From Ypsolopha sequella (Eukaryota > Arthropoda > Insecta > Lepidoptera > Ypsolophidae), in the NCBI GenBank assembly GCA_934047225.1, contig OW203986.1:19223221-19287220 (forward strand): a DNA stretch of 64,000 nt. Reading direction: 5' to 3'. Of the stretch, positions 43,347-55,525 are shown piece after piece (the stretch's first letter is position 1; the number at the start of each line of letters is the position of its first letter). The notes under the pieces are model-generated. The model saw only the letters and a program-made list of their open reading frames with translations, was not told the DNA's origin and did no database searches. The translations under genes were made by a program, and so were the position numbers.

Positions 43347-45881
43347 ATCGTATTATATTATGATAATAGCTCCCTACTTATAAAGATTTTTACAATCGTA
43401 AAAAACATTGAGAAATCGTTGGCTTAATTATTCCTTTCAATTCAATGGAACTTAAGAGCTGTGCTCTTTTCAGTGATGTCCTCTCTATTCACTTCTGCAC
43501 TCCGCCTTTTTACGGTGTAAATTGTAAAAAGAAATTGTAAATGTTGTTACATTTGGAATGTGAGATACACTCAATGTGCCCTTTCCTTTTTCATGTCAAA
43601 TTGATGTTTTCATCCCTCGGTTAACATTCTTTCTCACTACCTATTATAGGTACTTGTAGGCTAAAAATCAAGTTGGAAATATCTAGACAAGACGGATTTG
43701 CCGAAACAAGTTTAGGAAATATTTATTTATTTTCACTTGTGACACAGAAAGTGTTTGAAATCTTACATGTAAGTGCATAGAATGTGGGAATATAATTTTA
43801 CTGACAATAATAGATGTGTTTTCTTTAAAAAATTTAACGCGGCCTCAATTTGATGAGTATTTCGATTAAAATTTACTTAAATCATAAACAATAAGTATAG
43901 TATATTTTTGTCAAAAATTGTCAAAAAAAACAAGTTCTACAAGTCTTTTTATTTATGATTCACTAAAGAAAGTTGTACATTTTTTTTAAGTCGTGAAATA
44001 ATATATATTTATTCAGAATATATGAATAAACATTCAATTTTATCGGATACCAAATTTCAAACATCGCAACAGTGGTATGGGCTCAATGCTTCCTCTTTGC
44101 AAGCCAAAGTGCTAAAGATCTCAATTTTACTATAATATGTTTTAAAAAGGGGTCATGTGAGTGAAATAAATAAACTCAAGTTGCTATTTTCTCTGTTCTT
44201 ATAAAGAGCAAAATGGTTTCGACACGGGGTATCAAGGCTTTGGAGCAGATTAAATTTCGTATATTCAAGAACTCATTTGACTCACAAAAGAGTAGTTTTG
44301 AGCAACAAAAGCTCCATTATAACCTTATAGCAGTTGATGAAGAATCTTGTAGCACCCCTCTTCAGAGTCTCAGCGTCACTAGTAGTGCTTACTTATGATT
44401 AATGCTATTAATGCCTGACTATATATTCATAAAGAAAGATGATATTATTTTCATAAAGTTAATATCTTTAACAGGGGCGAGCATAGAACTTTTTTCCGGA
44501 AAAGCAATCAGAAAGTCAATTTTGACAATTAAAATACCTATATGAAAAAATTGTTTACCCTAGAGTGAACATTTTCATAGAAACTTATTTTTTTCGAAGT
44601 ATAATTTAAAATTTTTCACATTTTTTGGCATTTTATTATAAATGGATTATTATGAATAGACACAAACAGACAAAAACAAACAAATACGATGTATAAAACA
44701 TGTAATGACTTTGGTGGTAAAACGCTTCTAAAAATCTATACCTCTGTTGCAATTTTTGGTGTCAAAAGAATCATTATTTTCACTTTTATGCGTACTAAAG
44801 TGGGCCGAGAGTGGGTTTTGCGTGCTACAAGCGACAGTTACGTTGCAGTGATTTTTGTATCCCTTTTTCCACTGTTAGATACATAAAATGTGTAATTGGA
44901 TATCTTTTCCCATTTCTATTGGCATAAGGCACTCTTCTGCAGGTTGTAAGTGATAAAACGATGGCAAAATGCGCCGGTAAGAAACTCTCAGTGGCATTAA
45001 TAAAGAATATGCAATCTATAGTTGATTTTAAATGTCTGGGTGCTATTTCGTACTGCTAAAACATGCAATACTTTCCACCCACGTTACACTTATATACACC
45101 TTTAAGACAAGATTTACTGCAATTTACACTAATTTGTTGGTTGGGTGGAACAAAAATACTGCAATTATTGGCTGACAGAAAAAAATACCTCTTATGAAAA
45201 GAAGTAAGATTTCAGAAACAAATGATTTTTTGATATTTATTTGTCCCTTTCCGTAAATGCCGTAATAAATTTCCGTAATAAAATATTTCTTTAAATATTA
45301 TAAGTGATTTATTAAGTTTGATATGCCTAGTAAACGTTAGTTTCTACATTGTACAATTGTACAATTGTAAGGCGGTGTCTTTAGCCCATTCTTCAATGAT
45401 ATACTTGATAAAATTGTCTTTAATCAAAAACTGGCTCTGATGAGTCTAAATATACGTGTATGTATATTATTAGGTACTTCACATAGTACGTTCTTATTTG
45501 TTACCGTCCCCCCATGTTCTCCCATCCCTCTGTTCCTGTCATTGTTCTGTTGTAGACGAGCTGAGACGGGTCCCTGGCGTACTATGTGTTTGTAAAACTT
45601 GCTCCTGGATGCAGGAATGCCTTTTCACGTTTTATTATTTGAAAATTGTATGTACGTACGGTTACTCAATATTAATAATATCTTTTGAGAAGGCTTTGTG
45701 TCCATAATTTTTACTTTAAGGTTAAACGTTAGTCGCTTAGTGCAAAGTGCATAACTTAACTTTGTATTTTGTATTTAACTACTGACGTTAAACCTGATAT
45801 AAATAAACCCTTTTAATTGCCAATAGAAGAAGAATTTATGCAGCCGAAATCATACCGGACAGAGTCTCGGTAATAAAAATA
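43347..45881. other. AT-rich intergenic stretch
   Basis: No confident gene. Two weak open frames: 44213-44398 (listed) and 45498-45707, the latter preceded by a pyrimidine run and TTGTAG (possible splice acceptor near 45556) but with no domain. GTACAATTGTACAATTGTAC-like palindromes near 45352-45368. Confidence 0.4.
44213..44398 (+). CDS. Hypothetical short frame, 61 codons
   Basis: A true ATG (CAAAATGG, reasonable context) opens MVSTRGIKALEQIKFRIFKNSFDSQ.. and ends TGA at 44396-44398. Composition is protein-like (balanced charged residues, a serine-rich C-terminus) rather than AT-driven. No domain, signal peptide or relative recognised. Could be a terminal exon, a remnant of a transposon protein, or chance. 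Confidence 0.22.
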   Translation: MVSTRGIKALEQIKFRIFKNSFDSQKSSFEQQKLHYNLIAVDEESCSTPLQSLSVTSSAYL

Positions 45882-46187
45882 TGTCGTCACGATATGAATC
45901 CCCGAGGGGCTGTCAGGTGTTCCAAGTGTGAATTGTGAAATGCAAGTCACAGTCCACACTCAGTACACCCGCGTTTCACCGACGAATCTTACGATGAAAC
46001 GTAATTGGTGAGCCCTTTTCAGGGCATGTAGGTTTCCTCACGATGTTTTCTTTCACGTTCAGCAAAGGGTTCAGCAAAATTAAGAACAAAATTCCGAAAA
46101 TCTTATTGGTGCATGCCTGACAGTTGATCGAACCTGGATCTCAAGATTGAGAGGCCAGCGTTATAGAGCTACCGCCACGCCGCTTGG
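45882..46187 (-). mobile_element. tRNA-derived SINE, ~306 bp
   Basis: On the minus strand it begins CCAAGCGGCGTGGCGGTAGC, with a box-A-like GTGGCGGTAGCTC. It continues to CCAGGTTCGATCAACTG, close to box B (GGTTCGANTCC). The body follows (GTGAGGAAACCTACATGCCC, GAAACGCGGGTGTACTGAG) and ends at ATTCATATCGTGACG. Spacing of the two boxes fits an RNA polymerase III promoter. Body fragments recur at 11427-11545, 15476-15598 and 12322-12400. Confidence 0.7.
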
Positions 46188-47042
46188 TAATGACTTGGTA
46201 AAGTGATTAGACTAATCAGTATTAAGTTTTAAAGTTTGATATTTAAATCTCAAAAAGAATTCAATTCACTTACATGAGAAAAAATAAATTATCACAGTTA
46301 CAATTTATAACAGCGAACGCTTTATCGCGTAACAAATAAAAATATGTGGGTAATCCTTAAAAAGTTAGATTAGCTTAATTAACAATGCAATGTTATGTAG
46401 GGTTGTGTTAACAGCGAGTTGATAGGATTTATTTCTACAAAATGTTTTTAATTAATAATTACACTGATAAATTGGTTTTAATGAAGTAATGAGAATTCCT
46501 TCAGAATGTGACTCTTCAACAAAGATTTCAAAAGTTTAAATGAGCCCTGGCACCAAAAATCTATTGCATAGTTTTTAAATGCGTGCGTTAACATAATGCC
46601 GACGCACGCACACTTATAAGTGTGCAATTTGTCTACCTACGGTCAGCAAACTGATCAAACTACTAAAGTTGTTAAAATTATTAACTTACTATCACTGTGT
46701 TCAGATGAGCACTGATTCCAAACGTGTGAGCGTCACCCATTTAAAGGTGGAAACATTTTGGTGCTGTCATAGTACGATAAGGGCTTATATTTACTTTTGA
46801 AATCTTTGTTCTTCAATAGTTTTTTTGTAAATGGGCAATGACGGTTTTCTTTAATATCTTTCGGTAACTTGTTATACATTCGTGCTCCCTCAGCCACTAC
46901 GCTACTATTACCGTAGTTGGTTCTCTGACGTTGTAGGCAGATATTATTAGCTTGTCTTGTTAAGCGCGTTTGTAATTCTAGTTTTTTATTAAAATATATT
47001 TGTGTGTGGATATCGTTGGTTAAATTTTTTCGTATCAGTATA
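46188..47042. other. Intergenic stretch
   Basis: AT-rich, nothing recognised. Confidence 0.5.
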
Positions 47043-47307
47043 CAACGTGTAACAGAAAGGTGTAACCATATTTGAAGAGCTTATTCAGTCAATGGTATAG
47101 AACAACTTTTACTATGGAGACAACCCTGAAATCTCAAAAAAAAAATCTGCCCTTTCATACATATCGGTCGAGCGGCATTGCATTTTTGTAAGAAAAAGTT
47201 AAATTTGTTTTTTTTGAGATACAGTATTTGTTCCATAGTAAAAGTTATTCTATACCGTTGACTGAATAAGCTCTTCAAATATGGTTACACCTTTTTTTTA
47301 CACGTTG
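47043..47307. mobile_element. TA-flanked foldback MITE, 265 bp (CAAGGTGTAACAG family), copy 2
   Basis: CAACGTGTAACAGAAAGG at the left, TTTTTTTTTACACGTTG at the right; TA at 47041-47042 and 47308-47309. Long inverted arms with AGAGCTTATTCAGTCAATGG and its complement. Matches 12043-12296 over the whole length. Confidence 0.85.
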
Positions 47308-49233
47308 TATAGGTATTGTATTTATATGTTTGAGATATGTAAAATATTTTACGCTCATACCATGGGTAAGTAGTCTGTGGTGTTACGGAAGAACAAAATT
47401 GTTTTAGAGAAATCTTTAAAAATAATTTTTCTTTGCTTATTGTGGCTGCGTTTGTAGGAAAAAGGAAAAATATTTTTTGTACAACCCAAAAAGGGTCACC
47501 GAACCTTGTTACCGACTACTTACTGAGTCTTCAGTATGAATTTGGCTGCATAAATTAATGTTATCTTATGTATAATGGAACTTCGGCACACGAATCTGAT
47601 TTTCGTTGTGATGATTCGATTGTGATGTCACGAACTATTCAGGTTTGTTGGTAAACTCGTTTAAAACAAAAAATAAACATTTATTTTTTTATTACTAAAT
47701 GTTGTTTTATTTATATTTATATACTTAAAAGTAACCAAAAACTATTAATTGCAGATATTTTTTTAATTACGTAATTTGTTTTAAATATTCTTCTTTCTTT
47801 TTTTTTACCGTACAGTAATAATGAATGTCATCGTAATTTATTTTAACAAGGTCCCTACCAATGGACGCGTGTCCTGTATTGAAATATCAGCTTATTTTTT
47901 ATAGTACCTGATTAATTAGTTATAGCTAAACACAAAACATTTTGAATTTTTCAAAAATTCCTATTAATTCTTATCGAAGTTAGCGATAGCGATATTTATC
48001 ACTTTTAGTATGAAATCGTGTCAAATGACGTCACTTTGATTTCCAATAGCTTCATAATTTTTTGAGATATCGAAAAAATTATTTTGCCATTGTTTTTAAC
48101 TTTTTAATCGCAATTAGTTTTCATAAAAATCTTAATGTAGGACACGGGTTCATTGCCAATTGAATCAATCATGCATGTCTCTAAAATATATTTACCCATT
48201 GCGACAGACGGACACTATCCCAATAGATTATCATGAGAACCCTAACTAGAAAATAACGTTTGCTTGAATAATAAAAGCATCTTCCTAGACTTCTTGAAAG
48301 TATCTCTTCAAGTAAAAATAAAATTAATTCAAATGAATCTTTAAAACAGGATGTGCAATTAAAAACCAATTAGAAATAATGGAGAAAGCACAATGAGTCT
48401 CAATGTCTTGAGAGCTCGTTTGGTTTTGAGTAAGACAGAGGCGGGATTGAGGACTTGGTGCTAAATGAGGCTTTGAATTGTGGATATCGGGACAACAAAC
48501 ACGTAGAGAAGCTAATACACAGTACCCTACAATATTTTTTTTTTTTAAACAATTTTGTTTTCTGAAATTAAATGAAATGAAATATATTTATTTATGTAAT
48601 GTAGGTATAACTGATACATACACTAATTACAGGTCAGTTTTAATGTAATATAAGTAATTAAATAATCTATGTGTATAGATATTAGTTTTATGTCAAAAAT
48701 AATAATATGGGGAAATATGCAGGGGAATAATAAAGTTTAGGTTTACTTGAATTTAATAAAAAAGTACACTTGAATAAAATGAAAATATAGGAATAAGGAA
48801 TAAATATTATTATACATATATGCAATACATATAATAAATATAAGCCAAACTCCGCCCATTTGATTATTCCTGCTAAGAATAAGAGCAAGAAACTTAGCAA
48901 GATCATGTCTTTTTTTCATAATATTAGATACAACAACAAAGATAAAAAGTAAGCCTATACTTTAATTGAATTAAGAGATAAAAAATACAAGACAGAAGAA
49001 AATTATGCCATGAAGGCAAAAAGTACAATACCTTTGTCTACCTGTCCCATACCATAACCATAACTTAAGTTAGGAAATTATACTAACTACTATTATGACA
49101 AAGATCACCATCATAACCCCATACTTAAGTATCGTCTAAGTAATAATTTATTTTATAATATGCTTTCTTCAATAGGCCCTGCTTAATAAACAGTTTAAAC
49201 TTATTCTCTGACAAAGTAAGGAATATACTATAT
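47308..49233. other. AT-rich intergenic stretch
   Basis: No coding. Around 48565-48600 AAATGAAATGAAATATATTTATTTATG, read on the minus strand, resembles the A/T-rich 3' terminus of a LINE; the rest is unassigned. Confidence 0.4.
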
Positions 49234-49492
49234 AAGGTCTTTCAATTTAAATGGAAAGTAATTTAGGAGGTGATTCAGTATCGTCAATACATCACATTCC
49301 ACTGCAAAGCACTTTTTTTGCGCGAAATTTTTTTTCACTTCTTAGTACAAAGTGGTCCAATTAGCTGACTCAGTTTGTATGGACGAGTGAAGAAAAAGTT
49401 CGCGCAAAAAAAATTACTTTGCAGTGGAATGTGATGTAGTAACGATACTGAACCACCTCCTAAATAACTTTCCATTTAAATTGAAAGACCTT
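49234..49492. mobile_element. Foldback MITE, 259 bp (AAGGTCTTTCAA)
   Basis: AAGGTCTTTCAATTTAAATG and CATTTAAATTGAAAGACCTT at the ends; long arms with TAGGAGGTGATTCAGTATCG and GCGCGAAATTTTTTTT / AAAAAAAATT...CGCGC. TA-rich flanks are consistent with a TA target. It is followed directly by a (TA)n run (49493-49513). Confidence 0.8.
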
Positions 49493-49513
49493 ATATATAT
49501 ATATATATATATA
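49493..49513. repeat. (TA)n microsatellite
   Basis: About ten TA units beginning at the right end of the foldback. Confidence 0.9.
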
Positions 49514-51553
49514 ATAAGGAATGTGTAATAGAAATATGCAGGGATTCTACTTAAATCCAATATATTTTTCCAACAAAATATATCAGTATTACCTAAAAAC
49601 ACACCAGATCCTGATTCAGGTCTCAAACTCTATTCAAAGTAAAAACTAGCCTTGTTATTTGTGAACATCTAGAACAAAGATTTTATTATTGATGTGAATT
49701 TAAGTACAATTAAAATTAAAGTTCTAGTGCAAAGCTGGTCTCGATGCAGATAAGAAAAATTAAAAATAGTAATTTTACTATATGAAATTAATTTTCCAGA
49801 TTTAAGAAGTCCCTATATCAGGTTCTGTTCCATTTTCTGACGACTCCATCAAGGCTGACGCGGCGACAAGCGAAATGTTCGGACCTTTGTCGTCACTTTC
49901 AATCCACTGGACAACTTATCGGATTTTAAAATTTTACGGATTCACAATTGACTTGCCTCTTCTGATTGACCAAGATAAAACTTGTACAAAATATAAGTAT
50001 TTTGGAATTTATACTTTTCAACTGTTGGAAGTTAGAAGTCACATAGCCTGGCGATGAAGGCCTGTTAGACGTCACGAACGATTGTTTAAGAGGATGGCAT
50101 ACCCTAGCAACTTTTTTATTACTCGTCCAGCACAATAAGTCTAATGGCAAAGACCTTATTTGCTTTTCACAGAGGCGATTATATGTTAGCTCTTTGGCGT
50201 CTTTTTCTTGGACGCGTAATACTAGTGATCACGCAGCAAAACAACAAATTGGTGTGTTTTTAGCTAATACTGAAATATTTTGTAGGGAAAAAAATATTGG
50301 ATTTAAGTAACATCCCTTCATATTGTTATAGCCTATTTTATTTAAAAAAATCAAGTTGATCTCTTAACCGCGTTTTTGAAACGAACGTTTCAAAACCAAA
50401 AAAAAGAGGGTGGAAAACTTTTTTTTTTTTGACAAAAGTATAAATTTTAATACATTGTTTATAGGTGGAATCTCTAGATAAAAGATCGATAAATCAAATA
50501 TATTTTCTTCAGTATGAGGAGAGACCTAGTTTCTTCCAATTAACCCTTGAAAACCTGGTGTTGTTGATGTTCTAGCGTCAGGTGTCCCGTTAAAAGAAAA
50601 GATATAAGAAAACTTTGGTTGGTATTCTGTAGCGTGTAAAATATTAATACATAGAAAATCAACAGGTGGCGCTGTCCGTTATAAGAACGCGCATAAATCA
50701 ATATTTAATTATTTCGTTGAAATAGCGTCATCTATGTTGGTAAATAAAAAGTTTTAATGCAAAATTAGTTGCAGCGGTTGTATAACAGATGGTGGTATCT
50801 TCTTTGATGAAACGGGCTAGGTACTATAATAACTGAAAATTGTAAAGCTTAGTATATTAAATAATATTAAAAACTGTAAAAGTAAAGAGCTGTGTCTGGG
50901 TGTATATTGCTAATATTCCAAAAAAAATATAGCAAGTTAGGAGAAAGAAGGAAGGGAGATCACTGTTCAATTATTTAGTATCCATCTTGAAAACTGGGAT
51001 ACTTTTATTGCGGGATTCCCAAGGAATTACACTGTGCTGTGGCCGCATTATCTTCTTCCACACGGACGAAGTCGCGGGCAATAACTAGTTCAATGATTTT
51101 GGCACTGCAGCACGATTTCGTGTTATTATTTTTCTATAATCAAAAATTTATTTTACGTATTTAACTAAAACTGAAGTTCCTTTAGTTATCAGAATAATCT
51201 AAGTGCCACATAAAAATTAGAGTTCGAAAATGGAAACAATACTTTGAAAAACACGTTTATGAACTTAAGCAGGCGCTACAAGTAAAGTTTTAAGTAAACT
51301 TACTTTAACTAGTTAGTTATGGTATTATAAAAATACCTTTTCCTTTATAAAATCTTTTGACACGTCTTTGAAAGCAAAGTAAGTGAACAATTTAATTTCT
51401 TTATGCATTCTTTTAAAATCTCTCTTCTACTAATGAACAAGACTTTAAATCAAAAGTCTGAAAAGGAAAGAAAAGGGAAAGGTATAATTTACAGTCTCAT
51501 GGAATCTCTCACTTAATTTCCTCAGAGTTATTGCTTACATTTTTTTCGCTGAT
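49514..51553. other. Intergenic stretch
   Basis: Nothing confident. 51058-51090 (ACGGACGAAGTCGCGGGC then ACTAGTT) is a start fragment of the ACTAGC repeat class on the minus strand. 50640-50750 twice has phrases such as GGTGGCGCTGTCC, not linked to coding. Confidence 0.4.
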
Positions 51554-51760
51554 TTACGTATTTTCCCTAAATCGAGGGAATTTGTTAAGTTGTTGAAGTT
51601 CTGTGTCCGCTTTTGTAGCGATAAACACAGAAGCTTTCATAAATTTCATATTTATCTCAGAAAAGAGCTCCTCTAGCGGTTTATTATCTTCTGCTAACCT
51701 AATCATATTAATTTCTTGCACTACACTCGTTAGTAACAAAATGAATATGAATGTAGACAT
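51554..51760 (-). CDS. Possible first coding exon with signal peptide, unidentified
   Basis: Starts at a true ATG (51760, minus). Residues 1-14 are hydrophobic (MSTFIFILLLTSVV), like a cleavable signal peptide or membrane anchor. The rest is polar and helix-prone: LAEDNKPLEELFSEINMKF, ATKADTELQQLNKFPRF. TAA follows at 51554-51556, but AATAC|GTAAATC just before it is a usable splice donor. A strong pyrimidine-rich acceptor (CCTTTTCAG) lies about 75 bp downstream on the minus strand near 51465; joining the two does not keep a long frame. It may be a small secreted protein or an exon of a host gene. No family recognised. Confidence 0.35.
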   Translation of the reverse strand: MSTFIFILLLTSVVQEINMIRLAEDNKPLEELFSEINMKFMKASVFIATKADTELQQLNKFPRFRENT

Positions 51761-51824
51761 AAGTAGAGTAAAATTATTATCTTACTTCTTACATTTAGTC
51801 TAGTTATTATTGTATTATTGGTTT

Positions 51825-51892
51825 TGTATTTTATATTATGTATGGGTTATTGGTGCCTGAAATAAATTATTATTATTATATTATTATTTATA
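51825..51892 (+). repeat. Possible LINE 3' tail
   Basis: TTGGTGCCTGAAATAAATTATTATTATTATATTATTATT: an AATAAA-like end running into a (TTA)n tail, as in the LINE at 58459. Confidence 0.35.
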
Positions 51893-52031
51893 CATACGTC
51901 TTGAACGTGTGAATGTTGTTGACCATATGCCAACCGTTTTACCGATACAATACAACAATCACACTGAGTGTTCAAGCCGTATGTAATAATAATTTAGTAT
52001 GTTAGCTCACGCGAGTTTCAATAGTATTATA

Positions 52032-53033
52032 CAGGGTGGAAAAAATTTAAGGGCCCTGCAGGGGAGCTACCATAAATCGTTTAGTTAGCTCATTTTACTG
52101 AAAGGAAACATTCCTTTATTTTTTAAAAGAAACAAAACTGCATTCAAAGATATTCTGAAATTCGCTTGTCTCACCCGGGAATCGAACCAACTAAAAATTA
52201 AAAAATAAACCCTCGCTATTTTATCATACGAATCGGTAGGATTATTGTTCAGAATAAAATTTGTCTAATAAACATTTGGCCTTACACTCATCTGTTGTAC
52301 GAGATACTCATGAAATTAAATATTTATTACAAATTCTTTGTTAACAATACCTAGTACTGTTCACTTGTAACAAGTAAATGAAACGTTCTAATTTTCTTAT
52401 CTCTCTTACATCCAAAGACATCGTATGAAGTACAAGCTTGCTAATGTTATTTATCTTAAGTACCTTGTTGAAGACTTCAATAAGAAAATCGTTAGATGGT
52501 AATAATAAATGTATGCAGAGCACAATTACTTCTTGCACTAGGCGTACTGACGAAAAGTCTAAAAAAGGAACGTATTTTTTTTGAAACGCGTAGCAACAAA
52601 TTTGAAGTTCGAACCATAAATTTCGTTCGAAATTAAAATTTTGTTTTGTTTTTTCCGTGCTGTCATTGTGTAATAATGGCGTATAATTATTACTTTACAA
52701 GTGAACAGTACTAGGTATTGTTAATAAAGAACTTGTAATAAATATTCAATTTCATGGGTATCTCGTACCATAGATGAGTGTAAGACTTTAGTTTAGTAGA
52801 CAAATTTTACCCTGAACAATAATCCTACCAATTCTTATAATAAAATAGCGAGGGTTTATTTTTTAAAATTTTAGTTGGTTCAGTTCCCGGGTGAGACAAG
52901 CAAATTTTAGAAGATCTTTGAATGCAGTTTTGTTTCTTTTAAAAAATAAAGTAATGTTTCCTTTCAGTAAAATGAGCTAACTAAAGGATTTAAGGTAGCT
53001 CCCCTCCAGGGCCCTTTCATTTTTTCCACCCTG
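52032..53033. mobile_element. CAGGGTGG foldback element, 1002 bp, TA-flanked
   Basis: CAGGGTGG at the left and CCACCCTG at the right, flanked by TA (52030-52031, 53034-53035). Arms of ~350 bp are diverged reverse complements all the way to CTAGTACTGTTCACTTG / CAAGTGAACAGTACTAG; the unpaired centre is about 300 bp. Each arm holds CTCACCCGGGAATCGAACC (or its complement), which on the other strand is a perfect tRNA box B followed by GGGTGAG. No protein frame. A second copy starts at 63543. Confidence 0.88.
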
Positions 53034-53252
53034 TAGATTAAAATTGTTACACAAAGTAGAAAATCTGAACTAATCATGAAAATAACTATTGAAGTAGAAA
53101 AGTTGTAACAGTTGTATTTAGTTGTTTATTGTGTTGGCATGACCTTCGTTTTCCCGGAGTGTAAGAGCTGTACCGAGAGTTAATTGAATTGCCGAACAGT
53201 CGTACACACACCCTTCAATGGTGACTTTTCTGTTCCAACGTGAAAGAAGGTA

Positions 53253-53396
53253 CATCCCGGTCACATTATCTCGAGACCTCGCTGGAATGCGAACCACCCG
53301 CCCCCGTTCTCCTTTCACCTCCCCGCGCTCTGTATCTGAGCGCCGACGCGACGTGACGTCATCGACGCCAGGTCTCGAGATAATGTGACCGGGTTG
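53253..53396. mobile_element. 144-bp GC-rich MITE, copy 1
   Basis: CATCCCGGTCACATTATC and GATAATGTGACCGGGTTG face each other; the inner 24 bases are exact inverted repeats. TA at 53251-53252 and 53397-53398. Base composition is far richer in G+C than the surrounding DNA. Identical to 56451-56594. Confidence 0.92.
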
Positions 53397-53398
53397 TA

Positions 53399-54807
53399 TA
53401 TTTTCTGTGCTATCCCTATGCTTTTTAGAACATACATACACGTACTACGATATCTCCTTCACCGTTTACGGACTAATTACACAAATACAGTGCACTAAAA
53501 TAACCTTTGTATGTTATTGATTGATGTACAAACGCCAGCATGTTATGCTACCTCATCTACCTATTGGTGGTGCTTATCGCGACGTCATAGCCTTTAAAAT
53601 CGTTTACAAATAGTTTATTGACTGGTAACTGTTTCGCATTCTACTGAATAAAGAGTTGCTAATTGTTTAAGTTTCTATAACAGAACGGAATCAACGTTTC
53701 GTGGTGTGTTTAATTTTTTTTTATACGAAGCATGACCCAACAACTACAAACCCAATTGAGCTGATTAAATTACACAAATACAAAAGCGAGAATACCAACA
53801 TAATGATACAAAACATTTTCAAGACTTTAAAATCAAATGATAAGGAGAAGTGTAATTTACGAAATCCTCTATTGATTGATTGGTGATTGAACTACACTTA
53901 CAACTTTTCGTGAAAAAAAATTGAGAAATCGTGACAAAGAAATCTGTGGTTGTATACATTTTGGTTGAGCAAGTATGTAACTTTTCTGGAACAGTTGATT
54001 CTTTATCGCCATTTGGGTATAGTTCCGTAGTTAAAATTGTTCGTATAGACGAGTACTACCGCCAGTTTCTTACTTCCACAACATCATCTTAACACCCAGC
54101 ATTTAAAAGGCTATTTTGAAGGCAGACGGAAAAAAGACAGAATACATAATTTTGGCGTCAAAAGAAAATGATACGTATCACTCTCTATACACTTCTTTAT
54201 CGCTTTATCATCTATCATCTAGCACAAAGCTCTCAATTCATTTATGAGCGAAACTGAAAACTCACTTACAGTCTTGTTCTTTGTACTGAACCTGGCCTTT
54301 TTTTTGCACTAACGTTTTTGTGAGTTTTTTTTTATTACAGAATTAATGACAACTTATTAGTTACTTTCTATAAAATATTACTAGCAAAATGATAAAGTCA
54401 ATAATATAAAATGCCTATGTTTATGAGGGTAAAAGGTATTATTTATTCGTCGCGGGATTCTCAGTATTTACCACGGTTTTTCGACTATATTATAAGGCTG
54501 AAAATGATTTTCTTTCCAACAAAATATTCAATTTAAATTAATAAAAATTCCATTGCTTCAGGGTAAATTAATAAAAATTCCATTGCGCCGTTGTGGTTTT
54601 GAGCAAAACTAGGATAAATCTTTGTTTCCGGTCCAAGCCAGGGTGCGGTTGCGCCACCGACTCTAATATAAACGGATGTGTGCAACAAGTACTTAATATT
54701 GCATACTTACGTACCTCGAGTACCTTTGTTTAGAGAAATATTATATGAGTTATTGAAAAAGTAACCGCTTTGTGAGTGCAATTTGAAATTAGTTGAGTCA
54801 TTTGAAT
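53399..54807. other. AT-rich intergenic stretch
   Basis: No gene seen. TTAATAAAAATTCCATTGC occurs twice in tandem around 54535-54585. The open frame 53701-53886 is lysine/asparagine-rich with no domain. Confidence 0.45.
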
Positions 54808-54922
54808 TAACATTATATCATTGCAGTATAGAAACGCAGAAAGAAAAGTTAATCTGGATGTGAGGAGCTCTGAACCCGGGACCGTTCTTTTTGCGTTTCT
54901 ATACTGCAATGATATAATGTTA
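54808..54922. repeat. 115-bp foldback derived from the SINE at 17401
   Basis: 38-base near-perfect arms (TTAACATTATATCATTGC ... GCAATGATATAATGTTAA) flank GTTAATCTGGATGTGAGGAGC and GAACCCGGGACC. The inner part matches the SINE fragment at 17401-17470; ATCTCCTTGCGATGG follows, as at 18178. Confidence 0.75.
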
Positions 54923-55097
54923 ATTTATATCTCCTTGCGATGGCTAAATAAAAAATGATCGTTTGAATTGTTACAATTCCAATAGCTTAATTATCAAAAG
55001 ATAATTCATATTTTTTTTTTTCAGAGGGTTTTAGAACATAGTTTTCATTATTTTGATGTATAAAATTAACCATTATTTTTTATAATTCTTTAAAGAA

Positions 55098-55330
55098 TTG
55101 TCCGATATGACGTCACTTGAGAATTTTAGAGATTATACTGATCGTGATGTGTGATTGCTTATAAAAAAGGAAGTCTGTCTCTGTCTGTCTACTCATCTGT
55201 CAAATCAGTCGGAAGCAAATTATTATAACTTTATCTTGATAGCAAAGGACACATTTCTAAACAGCCATTTCTCAAGTGACGTCACACGAAGGCAAATGGA
55301 AGTTGCAGCTTTTTCGTAAAAATACGGCTT
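55098..55330 (+). repeat. TGACGTCACTTGAGAA foldback family, copy 2
   Basis: Inverted relative of 32349-32588. TATGACGTCACTTGAGAA and TTCTCAAGTGACGTCAC face each other; a (GTCT)n run lies inside. It ends 16 bp before the mariner. Confidence 0.7.
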
Positions 55331-55525
55331 ATTAAATGATTATATAGGTCCGGGAAAAAGTCTTTTCGTATTTTGTATGCATAAACTTGTAACAAAATAT
55401 CTTTGTCTATACTATTTGTAACTGGCTGGTTTTGATGACATTAAAAAGGTTACATTTCAAAAAATGAAACTAGTTAGAAAAATGTTGTTTCCAGCTATTT
55501 CGCATTTGTTTTTCTTTCTGTCAAA

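Noticed and set aside
45498..45707. Cysteine-containing frame after a splice-acceptor-like TTGTAG
   Set aside because: Short, no domain, no matching donor or neighbouring exon seen; too weak to annotate as a gene.
53118..53441. 107-codon minus-strand frame
   Set aside because: It runs through the GC-rich 144-bp MITE, whose composition lacks stops; no protein signature.
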